Shown in pieces: positions 1 through 8,919 of a DNA stretch of 64,000 nt. The notes beneath the pieces were generated by a model. That model ran no database searches and was not told the DNA's origin. It saw nothing but the letters and a program-made list of their open reading frames with translations. This stretch comes from Rhodoblastus acidophilus (GTDB lineage Bacteria; Pseudomonadota; Alphaproteobacteria; Rhizobiales; Beijerinckiaceae): NCBI RefSeq assembly GCF_900187365.1, contig NZ_FYDG01000002.1, positions 580,662-644,661 on the forward strand, read 5' to 3'. Made by a program: the position numbers and the translations under genes. The stretch's first letter is position 1; every line of letters starts with the position of its first letter.

Positions 1-45
1 CTGGTTCGGCGCCGGTTGGGCGGGCGCGGCGGACGCGGCGTTCAT
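1..45 (-). CDS. 5' end of a gene running off the window, possibly aroA
   Basis: Only the first 15 codons are visible (an Ala/Pro-rich start, MNAASAAPAQPAPNQ), reading leftward from an ATG. An AAGGAG-type ribosome-binding site lies just upstream, which makes the start credible. In many Rhizobiales the gene divergent from the TIGR02300 zinc-ribbon gene is aroA (EPSP synthase, shikimate pathway). That identity is inferred from gene order only; the visible residues carry no diagnostic motif. Confidence 0.4.
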   Translation of the reverse strand, partial: MNAASAAPAQPAPNQ

Positions 46-119
46 GTCAACTCCTTGGCCAAATTGCGCGGCCCATCCTGGATCCGGCGGCTTGTCCGAA
101 GCTTTTCGCCGAAGCCCGT

Positions 120-142
120 TCAATCCGCGCTATACGGATTGA
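120..142. promoter_or_regulatory. 8-bp inverted repeat in the divergent promoter region
   Basis: The arms TCAATCCG and CGGATTGA are perfect and separated by seven bases (CGCTATA), which resemble part of a -10 element. It lies between the leftward gene at the window edge and the rightward TIGR02300 gene, so it could be an operator affecting either. No regulator is identified. Confidence 0.35.
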
Positions 143-220
143 CAGTTGCGCGCGGCCCTAATAACCCCACCGTCCGATAGAGATTTCCGGCTTTAGCCGG
201 TAGACCCAAGGGATTCGCAC

Positions 221-589
221 GTGGCCAAACCTGAACTCGGCGGCAAGCGCCAATGCCAGAATTGCGGCGCGAAGTTTTTTGACCTGAACCGGGACCCGAT
301 CCTTTGCCCGAAATGCGGCGCGACTTTCCTGCCGCCGGTTTCGGCGCGCGCCGCGCCGCGCCCCGCCGCCGTCGAGGACGAGGAGCAGGAGACCCCGGAG
401 ACGGGAGCCGAACTGGTGCCGTTGGAGGAGGCGGACGCGACCGATGAAAAGGCCGCCGCCGTGGTGGACGACGATGTCGATCTGGGCGACGACGACGCCG
501 ACGACACGTTCCTCGAAGAGGAAGAAGAAGACAATGACGACGTCAGCGACCTGATCGACGGCGATATCGAGACCGACGACGAGGGCTGA
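221..589 (+). CDS. TIGR02300 family (FYDLN acid domain) zinc-ribbon protein
   Basis: A 122-aa protein of the alphaproteobacterial TIGR02300 family, of unknown molecular function. The N-terminus has a zinc ribbon with CxxC pairs (QNCGAKFFDLNRDP, then CPKCG) around residues 12-33, including the family's F(Y/F)DLNRDP signature. The rest is a very acidic, probably disordered tail rich in Asp and Glu (about residues 55-122). The start codon is GTG. The acidic tail and zinc ribbon suggest a binding or adaptor role, but that is inference. A strong terminator follows, separating it from the convergent clpB. Confidence 0.9.
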   Translation: MAKPELGGKRQCQNCGAKFFDLNRDPILCPKCGATFLPPVSARAAPRPAAVEDEEQETPETGAELVPLEEADATDEKAAAVVDDDVDLGDDDADDTFLEEEEEDNDDVSDLIDGDIETDDEG

Positions 590-608
590 TTTCCGCAAGC
601 GACAATCG

Positions 609-642
609 AAACCCGCCAGCGTCGCCGCCGGCGGGTTTTTTT
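609..642 (+). terminator. Intrinsic terminator after the TIGR02300 gene
   Basis: A perfect 9-bp stem (AAACCCGCC with GGCGGGTTT) encloses a 12-base loop and runs into seven T residues. It lies between convergent genes. The A-run on the other side of the stem means it could also serve clpB on the minus strand. Confidence 0.85.
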
Positions 643-664
643 ATGCCTGAGAACGCGGCGCCGA

Positions 665-3295
665 TCAGTTCAGCGCGGCGGAGGGCGGCCGCGCCAGACC
701 GTCGCCCGGGAAAGACGCGATCTCCCCGCTGAGGGTCAACTGGCCGTCGCGCGTCGAAACCTCGACGGTTTCGCCGTCGGCGATCTCGCCTGCGAGAATT
801 TTCTCGGCCAGCGGATCCTGCACGTATTTCTGGATGACGCGCTTGAGCGGACGCGCGCCATAGGCGGGATCGTAACCCTTGTCCGCCAGCCAGCCGCGGC
901 CGGCGTCGGCGAGCTTGAGCGTGATCTTGCGATCCTCCAGCAAGCGGCCGAGACGGCCGAACTGGATGTCCACGATCGCGCCCATGTCCTCGCGCCGGAG
1001 GCGATGGAACAGGATGATCTCATCGACGCGGTTGAGGAATTCGGGCCGGAAATGCCCGCGCACCACCGACATGACCTCGTCATGCACCGCGGCGGAATCT
1101 TCGCCCTCCTTCTGCATCACCAGGAATTCCGCGCCGAGGTTGGAGGTCATGATCACCACGACATTGCGGAAATCCACGGTGCGGCCCTGGCCGTCCGTGA
1201 GCCGTCCGTCGTCCAGAACCTGCAACAGCACGTTGAACACGTCGGGATGGGCTTTTTCGATCTCGTCGAACAGCACGACCTGATAGGGCCGGCGCCGCAC
1301 GGCTTCGGTGAGGGCGCCGCCCTCCTCATAGCCGACATAGCCCGGAGGCGCGCCGATCAGCCGGCTGACCGAGTGTTTCTCCATATATTCAGACATGTCG
1401 AGCCGAACCATGGCGGTCTCGTCGTCGAACAGGAAGCTCGCCAACGCCTTGGTCAGTTCGGTCTTGCCGACGCCGGTCGGCCCCAGGAACATGAACGAAC
1501 CAATGGGGCGGTTGGGGTCCTGCAGGCCGGCGCGGGCGCGCCGCACCGCTGTGGCCACGGCGACCACGGCCTCGCGCTGGCCGACCACGCGCTTGGCCAG
1601 TTGATCCTCCATCTTGAGCAGCTTGGCGCGTTCGCCTTCCAGCATCTTGTCGACGGGCACGCCGGTCCAGCGCGACACCACCTGCGCGATATGGTCCGGC
1701 GTGACCGCCTCGGTGACCAGCGCCGCATGGCCCTTTTCCTCGGTCTCCGCCAGCTTGCGCTCGAGATCGGGGATCACGCCATAGGTCAGGCGCCCGGCCT
1801 CGGCGTAATCGCCGCGCCGTTGCGCATTGGCCAGATCGTTGCGGGCGGCGTCGAGCTGCTCCTTCAGCTTCTGCGCCGCGCCGAGCTTGTCTTTTTCCGC
1901 CCTCCAGCGGGCGGTCAGGGCGGAGGATTTTTCGCCGAGATCCGCCAATTCCGTTTCGAGCTTGGCGAGGCGGTCGTGCGAGGCCTGGTCGGTCTCTTTC
2001 TTCAGCGCCTCCTGCTCGATCTTGAGCTGGATGATGCGACGGTCGAGTTCGTCGAGTTCCTCCGGCTTGCTGTCCACCTGCATCCGCAGCCGCGACGCCG
2101 CCTCGTCCACGAGGTCGATGGCCTTGTCCGGCAGGAAGCGGTCGGCGATGTAGCGGTTCGACAAAGTGGCGGCGGCCACCAGCGCGGCGTCGCCGATGCG
2201 AACGCCGTGATGAACCTCGTATTTCTCCTTCAGGCCGCGCAGGATCGACACGGTGTCCTCGACGGTCGGCTCGCTGACGAACACCGGCTGGAAGCGCCGC
2301 GCCAGCGCCGCATCCTTTTCGACATGCTTGCGATATTCGTCGAGCGTGGTGGCGCCGACGCAATGCAGCTCGCCGCGCGCCAGCGCGGGTTTCAGCAGGT
2401 TGGAGGCGTCCATCGCGCCATCGGCCTTGCCCGCGCCGACCAGCGTGTGCATTTCGTCGATGAACAGGATGATGCCGCCTTCGGCCGCCGTCACCTCGTT
2501 GAGGACCGCCTTCAAACGCTCCTCGAACTCGCCGCGATATTTGGCGCCGGCGATCAGCGCGCCCATGTCCAGCGCCAGCAGGGCTTTGTCGCGCAGGCTT
2601 TCGGGCACGTCGCCATTGACGATGCGCAGCGCCAAGCCCTCGACGATGGCGGTCTTGCCGACGCCGGGCTCGCCGATCAGCACGGGATTGTTCTTGGTGC
2701 GCCGCGAGAGCACCTGAATCGTGCGGCGAATTTCCTCGTCGCGGCCGATCACCGGGTCGAGTTTGCCATTGCGCGCGGCTTCGGTGAGGTCGCGGGCGTA
2801 TTTCTTCAGCGCGTCATAGGCGTTTTCGGCGGAGGCGGAATCGGCGGTGCGGCCCTTGCGCAAATCCTCAATGGCCTTGTTCAACGCCTGGGCGTTGACG
2901 CCGGCGGCGGCGAGCACCTTGCCGGCGTCGCTGGCGGCGTCCAGCGCCAGCGCCAGCAGCAGCCGCTCGACCGTAACAAAACTGTCGCCGGCTTTTTGCG
3001 CGATTTTCTCGGCGCTGTCGAACAGCCGCGCCGTCTGCGGGGCGAGATAAAGCTGGCCAGCGCCGGCGCCTTCGACGCGCGGAATCTTGGCGAGCGCCAA
3101 TTCGGTCTGTTGCAAGGCCTCGCGCGACCGGCCGCCCGAGCGGTCGATCAGACCGGCCGAAAGCCCCTGCTCGTCGTCGAGCAGCACCTTCAGCACATGC
3201 AGGGGGGAAAGTTGCTGATGCCCCTCGCGCACCGCGAGGGATTGGGCCGATTGCACGAAACCCCGTGCGCGATCGGTGAATTTCTCGAAATTCAT
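665..3295 (-). CDS. clpB: ATP-dependent chaperone/disaggregase ClpB
   Basis: Hexameric cytosolic AAA+ disaggregase that rescues aggregated proteins with DnaK. The 876-aa length is close to the usual 857-870. Visible parts are an N-terminal Clp repeat domain (about 1-145), first AAA module with Walker A GEPGVGKT (near residue 208) and Walker [10 protein letters not shown], the Glu/Lys-rich coiled-coil M-domain (about 400-530), and a second AAA module with [13 protein letters not shown] (near 610) and [14 protein letters not shown] start with GGAGG eight bases upstream. A sigma-32-like promoter sits about 90 bp upstream, consistent with heat-shock control. No damage is seen. Confidence 0.98.
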   Translation of the reverse strand: MNFEKFTDRARGFVQSAQSLAVREGHQQLSPLHVLKVLLDDEQGLSAGLIDRSGGRSREALQQTELALAKIPRVEGAGAGQLYLAPQTARLFDSAEKIAQKAGDSFVTVERLLLALALDAASDAGKVLAAAGVNAQALNKAIEDLRKGRTADSASAENAYDALKKYARDLTEAARNGKLDPVIGRDEEIRRTIQVLSRRTKNNPVLIGEPGVGKTAIVEGLALRIVNGDVPESLRDKALLALDMGALIAGAKYRGEFEERLKAVLNEVTAAEGGIILFIDEMHTLVGAGKADGAMDASNLLKPALARGELHCVGATTLDEYRKHVEKDAALARRFQPVFVSEPTVEDTVSILRGLKEKYEVHHGVRIGDAALVAAATLSNRYIADRFLPDKAIDLVDEAASRLRMQVDSKPEELDELDRRIIQLKIEQEALKKETDQASHDRLAKLETELADLGEKSSALTARWRAEKDKLGAAQKLKEQLDAARNDLANAQRRGDYAEAGRLTYGVIPDLERKLAETEEKGHAALVTEAVTPDHIAQVVSRWTGVPVDKMLEGERAKLLKMEDQLAKRVVGQREAVVAVATAVRRARAGLQDPNRPIGSFMFLGPTGVGKTELTKALASFLFDDETAMVRLDMSEYMEKHSVSRLIGAPPGYVGYEEGGALTEAVRRRPYQVVLFDEIEKAHPDVFNVLLQVLDDGRLTDGQGRTVDFRNVVVIMTSNLGAEFLVMQKEGEDSAAVHDEVMSVVRGHFRPEFLNRVDEIILFHRLRREDMGAIVDIQFGRLGRLLEDRKITLKLADAGRGWLADKGYDPAYGARPLKRVIQKYVQDPLAEKILAGEIADGETVEVSTRDGQLTLSGEIASFPGDGLARPPSAALN

Positions 3296-3381
3296 AATGC
3301 GGCCTCCATGCTCGCCGCGAAATCCCCTTCTGGCGGAAAGGCGGCGTCAGATTCGGACCCCTATGGGCGTCCTCGGGCCTG

Positions 3382-3410
3382 ATATGGGAGGCGAAAGCGG
3401 CGCCGCAAAG
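3382..3410 (-). promoter_or_regulatory. Candidate sigma-32 (RpoH) promoter of clpB
   Basis: On the minus strand CTTTGC is followed after 15 bases by TCCCATAT. The latter matches the RpoH -10 consensus CCCCATNT at 7 of 8 positions; the -35 matches CTTGAA only in CTT. Spacing equals that of the better hsp20 promoter in this window. Support is moderate. Confidence 0.45.
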
Positions 3411-3433
3411 AGGTTTGGCGCGCGAAATCTCAT

Positions 3434-3458
3434 AAAAAAACGGCGCCCGGAGGCGCCG
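3434..3458 (-). terminator. Intrinsic terminator of the DUF4167 gene
   Basis: A perfect 7-bp stem (CGGCGCC/GGCGCCG) lies ten bases past the DUF4167 stop. On the minus strand it is followed by seven T residues. It isolates the DUF4167 gene from clpB. Confidence 0.85.
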
Positions 3459-3467
3459 TGAACTGGT

Positions 3468-4517
3468 TTATTCGGCCGAACTGGCCTCGGGGGCCTCGGT
3501 CGGCCCGCTCTCCGCCGGCGCCTCTTCGGCGCGGACGGCGGCGGTGCGGCGGCGGCGCGGACGCGGGCGCAGATGGAACTGGCCCTCCCCCTCCTCCGGC
3601 GCGGCCCCGGCGGGGGCCTCGGGCGCGGCCGGCGCGGCGGCCGCCTCGACCGGCGCCTCGGGCGGCGGCGCGAAGGCCGGCTCGGCGCTGGGCTGCTCAG
3701 GCTCGACGGCGGGGGCCGGCGCCACGGGCCGTACGGGCGCCGTGATGAAAGCCGGCAGCGCGCTCATCGCGCCAAAATCGACATCGGGCTGCTCGCGGCT
3801 TTCCGGCGCCGGCTCGAACCGCGGCTGATCGCGGAAGCGGCCGCGCCCCGACGGCGCGCGCTCGCCGCGTTCGCCTTGCGCGTTGAAGCGGCGGTCATTG
3901 CGATTGGGACGGTCTTGGCGATCCTGGCGATCCTGCGGCGGACGTTCCTGCGGCGGACGTTCCTGCCGTTCGGGCCGATCCTGCTGTCCCTGGCGCTCTT
4001 GCCGGTCCTGCCGTTCCGGGCGGTCGCCGCGCTCGCCATTGCCCTGGCGATCCATGAATTCGCCGGTGAAAGCGGGGCGGTCGAGATAGGGCTGCTGGCC
4101 CATGCCCATCGGATTGATCGGCTGTCCCTGACCGGCCGGACCCGGCAGGACATTGGGCTGGCTGCGTTCGAACGGCGAGGCGAACCGGTCGGGCATGGCG
4201 ATGAAATCGTCATCTTCGTCGACCTCGTCCAGTTCCTCGCCGACGCGGCCGAAGCCCATCTGCGCCTGAGCCTGCGCCGCCTGCGCGGAAGCGATGATGC
4301 GATAATAATGCTCGGCGTGCTGAAGGTAATTCTCCGCAACCACCGTATCGCCGGACGCTTGCGCATCGCGCGCGAGCTGAAGGTATTTCTCGGTGATATG
4401 CTGGGCGGTGCCGCGAATTTTTACGTCGGGGCCGTTGGATTCGTATGTCCGGGTGAGCGGATTCGGACCCTTGCGGTTATTGCGTCCACGCATACGCTTG
4501 TTTTGACCAGGTCTCAT
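3468..4517 (-). CDS. DUF4167 domain protein with disordered Arg/Gln-rich repeat region
   Basis: A 349-aa alphaproteobacterial protein of unknown function. Residues 1 to about 85 form the conserved DUF4167 domain, with a basic start (RPGQNKRMRGRNNRKGPNPL) and the ITEKYLQLARDAQASGD helix region. A low-complexity segment (about residues 165-235) repeats units such as QDRPERQERP, and the C-terminus is Pro/Ala/Glu-rich with a final basic patch ([13 protein letters not shown]). This composition suggests RNA or nucleoid binding, which is inference. It sits between prmC and clpB, a recurring alphaproteobacterial order. Start ATG preceded by CAGGGA. Confidence 0.88.
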   Translation of the reverse strand: MRPGQNKRMRGRNNRKGPNPLTRTYESNGPDVKIRGTAQHITEKYLQLARDAQASGDTVVAENYLQHAEHYYRIIASAQAAQAQAQMGFGRVGEELDEVDEDDDFIAMPDRFASPFERSQPNVLPGPAGQGQPINPMGMGQQPYLDRPAFTGEFMDRQGNGERGDRPERQDRQERQGQQDRPERQERPPQERPPQDRQDRQDRPNRNDRRFNAQGERGERAPSGRGRFRDQPRFEPAPESREQPDVDFGAMSALPAFITAPVRPVAPAPAVEPEQPSAEPAFAPPPEAPVEAAAAPAAPEAPAGAAPEEGEGQFHLRPRPRRRRTAAVRAEEAPAESGPTEAPEASSAE

Positions 4518-4998
4518 TTACAGTCCCTGAGTAAATCCGCAGCCCGGCCATGGCCGTGGCGGATGGGCTCGAGCCCACCGAACGCCGGGCGAATCGCCCT
4601 TGATTCGGGACTCCTTGATCTTGCAGCGCTTTGACGACAGCCCTGTCGGCGTCGTCACGCGCTGCTCCAGGCGGAGGATCGAGAATGCAATTCAGCTTGT
4701 CCGCCTGATCGGCAATGGCTGCAGACGATGCCGCGAGCCGCTTTCCTTCAAGAATTTTCCTATGAGGGAGCCAGCAGAAAACACCAAACTGCTCAAAATC
4801 GCGGCTTTTGCTGGAGGCGACCGGAAGGTTGAGAACCAACCCTCAACCGACGCCTAGGCTATCGCGATGCAGAAAGCGCAACTTGGTATTTGCTTATCTG
4901 CAGATTAGACGTTTTTTCTCATCAAGCCAAGCACAAACTGCAACTTCCATTCCCTGCGATAATGCGGGGGCGTCAGGATGGTTCCGGTTGCGGCGCCC
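4518..4998. other. 481-bp gap between prmC and DUF4167
   Basis: No convincing gene or tRNA was found here. Open frames in this stretch have no ribosome-binding site or recognisable family. It should hold the promoter of the DUF4167 gene. One hairpin is visible at 4827-4848 (GGTTGAG/CTCAACC, 8-base loop), without a T-run on either strand. Confidence 0.4.
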
Positions 4999-5871
4999 TC
5001 ACCCTTCCACGGCGACGACGCGGTCGCGGCCGCCATGGTCGCGGCGACAGGAGATGGCGTCCCAACCGGCGGCGCGCAGCAAATCCGACACCTCGCCCGC
5101 CTGCCGCCAGCCGATTTCAACGCAAACGACGCCGCCCGGGCGCAGCAGCCGCCGCAATTCGCCCGCCAGCAGGCGATAGGGCGCAAGGCCGTCGGGACCG
5201 CCGTCGAGCGCCAGCAGCGGGTCATGGTTGCGCACTTCGCAATCCAGCTCTGCGATTTCAGCATGGCTGATATAGGGCGGATTGGAGACGACGAGATCGA
5301 ACGGGCCGGACAGCGCGGCGGTCCAGTCGCCGCGAATCACTTGTCCACGCCCGGCGAGGCCAAGCTGGGCCAGATTCGCCTGCGTGGCCGCGCAAGCGTC
5401 GGGCGACAGATCGACGCCGACGCCGAACGCGTCGGGACGCGCATCGAGCAAGGCGCACAGGATCGCGCCGGAGCCGACGCCGAGATCGACAATGCGCGGG
5501 TTCGTCGCGCCCGTCTTTGCCAGCAGTTTCAGCGCGGTTTCGACCAGAATTTCCGTATCGGCGCGGGGATCGAGCACGTTGGGCGCGACCAGCAGGTCCA
5601 GGCCGAAAAAATTGGTCGATCCGGTGATGCGATTGACCGGCTCGCCCGCCAGACGCCGCGCCGCGAAGCCCCGCAACCGCCCGGCGGCGGCGCCAAGCGG
5701 CTCCGCGTCGCGCGTGAGCAGGGCGAGCGCGTCCAGCCCGGTCGCCGCCCCTAGCAGAATGCGCGCCTCAAGGTCCGCCGGCTCCTTGCCGGCGGCGGAC
5801 AGGGCGGCGGACAGACGCCGTCGCGCCGCCGACAGGGAATCGTCGGCGGCGAAGGCGGGGGATTCGGTCAG
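4999..5871 (-). CDS. prmC: Peptide chain release factor N5-glutamine methyltransferase PrmC (HemK)
   Basis: SAM-dependent methylase of the GGQ glutamine of RF1/RF2. The Rossmann methyltransferase domain shows VDLGVGSGAILCALL and the catalytic NPPY motif (VVSNPPYISHAEI). No ATG, GTG or TTG start exists for the full N-terminal helical domain: the first TTG (position 5676) would delete about 65 residues. The best start is CTG at 5871, preceded by GGGAG with seven bases' spacing and overlapping the htpG stop as CTGA. That gives 290 aa, the normal family length. Translational coupling to htpG is likely. In many relatives prfA is upstream instead. Confidence 0.9.
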   Translation of the reverse strand: MTESPAFAADDSLSAARRRLSAALSAAGKEPADLEARILLGAATGLDALALLTRDAEPLGAAAGRLRGFAARRLAGEPVNRITGSTNFFGLDLLVAPNVLDPRADTEILVETALKLLAKTGATNPRIVDLGVGSGAILCALLDARPDAFGVGVDLSPDACAATQANLAQLGLAGRGQVIRGDWTAALSGPFDLVVSNPPYISHAEIAELDCEVRNHDPLLALDGGPDGLAPYRLLAGELRRLLRPGGVVCVEIGWRQAGEVSDLLRAAGWDAISCRRDHGGRDRVVAVEG

Positions 5872-7766
5872 CTCTGCGCTCCCGCCGCCTTGCCGAGCAC
5901 GCGGATCAGGCGGGCGGCGAAGGCGCTGGAATCGTGGGGCTGTTCGCCGTCCATCAGCCGGGCCTCGTCGAACAGCAGCCAGACGGCGTCCTCGAACAGG
6001 GCCTGGTCGCCGGTCCTGGCCTCCAGCGCCTTGACCAGCGGATGGGCGGGATTGATCTCCAGCACCGGCTTGGCCTTGTCCGGCGCCTGGCCGTGCGAGG
6101 CCAGAATCTGCTGCAGGCGCAGGTCGAGCCCGAATTCCGGCGCGATCAGGCAGGCCGGGCTGGTGGACAGGCGGTCGGACACGCGCACGTCCTCGACCAC
6201 GCTTTCCAGCACGCCCTTGGCGGCGGCGACGAATTTGGCCGACGCTTCCGGGTTTTCGTCCTTTTTCTGCGACTCGTCGGTGACTTCGATGTCCTTGATG
6301 TCGGCCGACCCCTGGGTGATCGACTTGAACGGCTTGCCGTCAAAGCCGGTCGCGCTCGACGCCCAGAACGCGTCGACGGGATCGCTGAGCAGAAGAACTT
6401 CCACGCCGCGGGCGCGAAACCCTTCGAGTTGCGGGCTGGCGGCGATGCGCTCGGCCCCGTCGCCCGCGATGTAATAGATCGCGGTCTGGTTGGGGCGCAG
6501 GTTGGCGACATAATCCGTCAGCGAGCGCCCGCCTTCGGGTTTTTCCGTGGTGGCGAAGCGCGCCATCTTGAGCAGGGCGTCACGGCGCTCGGGATCCTCG
6601 TACAGGCCTTCCTTGAGCACGGCGCCGAAATGCTTCCAGACTTCGTCGAATTTATCCGGCTCGTTTTCGGCCAGCTTGGTCAATTCCTGCAGCAGGCGAT
6701 TGGCCACGCCCTTCTTGATCGCGGCATAGACGGCGTTCTGCTGCACCAGTTCGCGCGACACATTGAGCGGCAGGTCCGGCGAATCCACCACCAGCCGCAT
6801 GAAGCGCAGATAGCCCGGCAGCAGGTCGGCGTCCTTGGAAATCAGCACGCGCCGCGAATAGAGCTTGGCCTTGCCTTTGCGCGAGGGGTCGAACAGATCG
6901 AACGGCCGCGAGCCCGGCACGAAGGCCAGCACGGTATATTCGGCGCGCCCTTCCGCCTTCCAGTGGATGGTGAGGGCGGGCTCGTCGAACTGGCCCGACA
7001 GGTTCTGGTAGAAATCCTTGTACTGCTCGGGGGTGATCTCGGACTTGTTTTTCGCCCAGAGCGCGGCGCCCTCGCCGATGCGGCGCGGCTCCTCGCCGGG
7101 CTTTTCCACCAGGTCGATCGGGGTGGCCACGGCGCTGGAATGTTCGGAAATCAGCCGCTCGATGGTGTAGGGCTTGGTGTAAGCCTCCTTCGACTCCTCA
7201 TTGAGGTGAAGGATGACGCGCGAGCCCCGAGCCGGGGCCTCGCCGAGCGGCAGCGGCGACACTTCGTAATCGCCCTTGCCGTCGGAGGTCCAGCGCCACG
7301 CGGTTTCCTCGCCGGCGCGGCGGGTTTCGACCACCACGCGGTCGGCGACCATGAAGGCGGAGTAAAAACCGATGCCGAACTGGCCGATCAGTTCGGCGGC
7401 GTTGGGGGAATTTTCGGCGACCTTCATCTTTTCCAGGAAGGCGCGGGTGCCGGAATTGGCGATGGTGCCGAGCGCGGAATTCAGCTCGTCGCGGTTCATG
7501 CCGACGCCATTGTCGATCACGCTGAGGGTTCCGGCCTCCGGGTCGAGCGCGACCTTGATCGAGAAGGCTTCGCCGTCCTGGGTCAACGCGGAATCGCTAT
7601 TGGCCTCGTAGCGCAGCTTTTCGCAGGCGTCGGCGGCGTTGGAAATCAGTTCGCGCAGGAAAATATCGCGTTCCGAATAAATCGAATGCACCATCAGGTG
7701 CAGCAGGCGCGCTACGTCAGCCTGGAAAACGTGCTTTTCAGCGGGGGCCGCGGTCTCGTCCGTCAT
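5868..7766 (-). CDS. htpG: Molecular chaperone HtpG (Hsp90)
   Basis: Cytosolic ATP-dependent Hsp90 chaperone, 632 aa here (E. coli 624). The GHKL ATPase domain shows the ELISNAADACEKLRYEA helix, DNGVGMN and GQFGIGFYSAFMVAD. The middle domain has the VDSPDLPLNVSRE segment, and the dimerisation domain ends the protein. The start chosen is the ATG at 7766 (MTDETAAPAEKHVF), which has GAGGAG just upstream. An ATG at 7808 is also in frame but falls inside the -10 element of the predicted heat-shock promoter, so it cannot be on that transcript. The stop overlaps the prmC start. Confidence 0.97.
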   Translation of the reverse strand: MTDETAAPAEKHVFQADVARLLHLMVHSIYSERDIFLRELISNAADACEKLRYEANSDSALTQDGEAFSIKVALDPEAGTLSVIDNGVGMNRDELNSALGTIANSGTRAFLEKMKVAENSPNAAELIGQFGIGFYSAFMVADRVVVETRRAGEETAWRWTSDGKGDYEVSPLPLGEAPARGSRVILHLNEESKEAYTKPYTIERLISEHSSAVATPIDLVEKPGEEPRRIGEGAALWAKNKSEITPEQYKDFYQNLSGQFDEPALTIHWKAEGRAEYTVLAFVPGSRPFDLFDPSRKGKAKLYSRRVLISKDADLLPGYLRFMRLVVDSPDLPLNVSRELVQQNAVYAAIKKGVANRLLQELTKLAENEPDKFDEVWKHFGAVLKEGLYEDPERRDALLKMARFATTEKPEGGRSLTDYVANLRPNQTAIYYIAGDGAERIAASPQLEGFRARGVEVLLLSDPVDAFWASSATGFDGKPFKSITQGSADIKDIEVTDESQKKDENPEASAKFVAAAKGVLESVVEDVRVSDRLSTSPACLIAPEFGLDLRLQQILASHGQAPDKAKPVLEINPAHPLVKALEARTGDQALFEDAVWLLFDEARLMDGEQPHDSSAFAARLIRVLGKAAGAQS

Positions 7767-7806
7767 CTTCTCCTCGTATGCTTGGACTGGAGGTCTCCGC
7801 GCCGTC

Positions 7807-7834
7807 ATATCGGGCTTTGATGGCGGATTTCAAC
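7807..7834 (-). promoter_or_regulatory. Candidate sigma-32 (RpoH) promoter of htpG
   Basis: On the minus strand GTTGAA is followed after 14 bases by CCCGATAT, seven of eight matches to CCCCATNT. The -35 matches CTTGAA at five of six. It is about 40 bp upstream of the preferred htpG ATG and overlaps the alternative upstream ATG. Confidence 0.6.
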
Positions 7835-7893
7835 CCTTGCATGGCCGGCGAAAGCGGTTCATCCTTTTGTCATGCAACTTGCGTGGGGCGCGT

Positions 7894-8250
7894 TTGGATC
7901 AGGAACCGACCGAACCCAGTTTCCAGCTCTACCGGCTATCGCCGCCCGAGACGGCGACCGTCGGGTTTGACCGGCGCGAGTTGCAGGCCATCCTCAATAT
8001 TTACGGCCGCATGATCGCCCTGGGCGAATGGCGCGACTACGCCATGGATTTTTCGCCGCAGCGGGCGATTTTTTCGATTTTCCGGCGGACGGGCGAGGCG
8101 GCGTTCTACCGCGTGGTGAAAGAACCGAAGCTCGCGCGCAAGCAAGGGGCGTATTCGGTGGTGGCGCAGACCGGGCTGATCCTGAAGCGCGGGCCGGATT
8201 TGGCGCGCGTGCTGGCGGTGATGGAGAAGAAGCCGGTGGCGGTGGTTTAG
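7894..8250 (+). CDS. DUF2794 family protein
   Basis: Small alphaproteobacterial protein of unknown function, about 118 aa. The conserved core is clear: YRLSPPE, FDRRELQAILNIYGRM, GEWRDYAMDF, then FSIFRR and ARKQGAYSVVAQTGLILKRG. The start is uncertain. I chose TTG at 7894, giving the usual family length with a G-rich stretch upstream; further in-frame TTG codons run back to 7837. It is divergent from htpG, with the htpG promoter in the gap. Confidence 0.85.
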   Translation: MDQEPTEPSFQLYRLSPPETATVGFDRRELQAILNIYGRMIALGEWRDYAMDFSPQRAIFSIFRRTGEAAFYRVVKEPKLARKQGAYSVVAQTGLILKRGPDLARVLAVMEKKPVAVV

Positions 8251-8269
8251 CGCGTCGGCGCGATTTCGT

Positions 8270-8914
8270 TCAGAAATGCTCTTTCTCGTCCTCCGCCTTC
8301 ACTTCGTGTTTCATGATCAGCGGCGTCTGCGACAGGGCGAAGATCACCGTCAGCGGCATGATGCCAAAACTTTTGAAGCCGGCCCAGAAATCCCAGCTTT
8401 GCGTCAGCCGCACGGCTTCGTTCAGCCCCGCCAGCACGAAGAAGAACAGCCCCCAGCGCAGCGTCAGCTTGCGCCAGCCCTGCTCGTCGAGGTGCAGCAC
8501 GCTGTCCAGCGCCGCCGGCAACAACAGCTTGTTCATCGCCAGCCCGATCAGCAGGGCGCAGCCGAACAGGCCGTTGACGATGGTGGGTTTCAACTGGATG
8601 AACAGCTTGTCCTGAAAGATAAACGTCAGCCCGCCGAAAAACAGCACGGCCACCGCCGTCACCACCGGCATGACCGGCCATTGCCGCGTCAGCGCCCGGG
8701 AGGCGATCAGCGCGGCCAACACCGAAACCATCAGCACGCCGGTCGACGTCAGAATCGCCAGCTTTTCCGGCGTCAGGCCCGCCGGCAACGCCGGCGCCAG
8801 CAGGCCGGTAAACAAAGCGGGTTTGGAATTGGCGAGAAAAAACAGGCCGAGCGGCCCCATTTCCAGCACAAATTTCAGCAGCGGATTGACTTTTTTCTTC
8901 GGCGAAACGGTCAT
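8270..8914 (-). CDS. yciB: YciB/IspZ family inner-membrane septation protein
   Basis: Polytopic inner-membrane protein of the intracellular septation protein A family (YciB, IspZ), linked in other bacteria to cell envelope and septum work. The 214-aa protein has about five or six hydrophobic segments and the family segments KFVLEMGPLGLFFLAN, FIFQDKLFIQLKPTIVN and WDFWAGFKSFGIMPLT. It lies five bases downstream of ftsY on the same strand, the usual Rhizobiales order (ftsY-ispZ). The C-terminus is charged (KAEDEKEHF). The exact biochemical role is not established. Confidence 0.92.
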   Translation of the reverse strand: MTVSPKKKVNPLLKFVLEMGPLGLFFLANSKPALFTGLLAPALPAGLTPEKLAILTSTGVLMVSVLAALIASRALTRQWPVMPVVTAVAVLFFGGLTFIFQDKLFIQLKPTIVNGLFGCALLIGLAMNKLLLPAALDSVLHLDEQGWRKLTLRWGLFFFVLAGLNEAVRLTQSWDFWAGFKSFGIMPLTVIFALSQTPLIMKHEVKAEDEKEHF

Positions 8915-8919
8915 TCAAA

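Noticed and set aside
60..220. Possible tRNA or riboswitch upstream of the TIGR02300 gene
   Set aside because: No cloverleaf or conserved T-loop sequence could be traced; only a short inverted repeat and a CCGGCT/AGCCGG palindrome are present.
1004..3382. A 792-codon open frame antisense to clpB
   Set aside because: It is a shadow of the high-GC coding strand: no ribosome-binding site, no family, and the clpB frame is complete with all motifs. The same applies to the long antisense frames over htpG, ftsY, asd and kup.
4477..4839. 120-codon minus-strand frame upstream of and overlapping the DUF4167 gene
   Set aside because: No ribosome-binding site or recognisable domain; overlaps a well-supported gene start. 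The composition does not look like a conserved protein.
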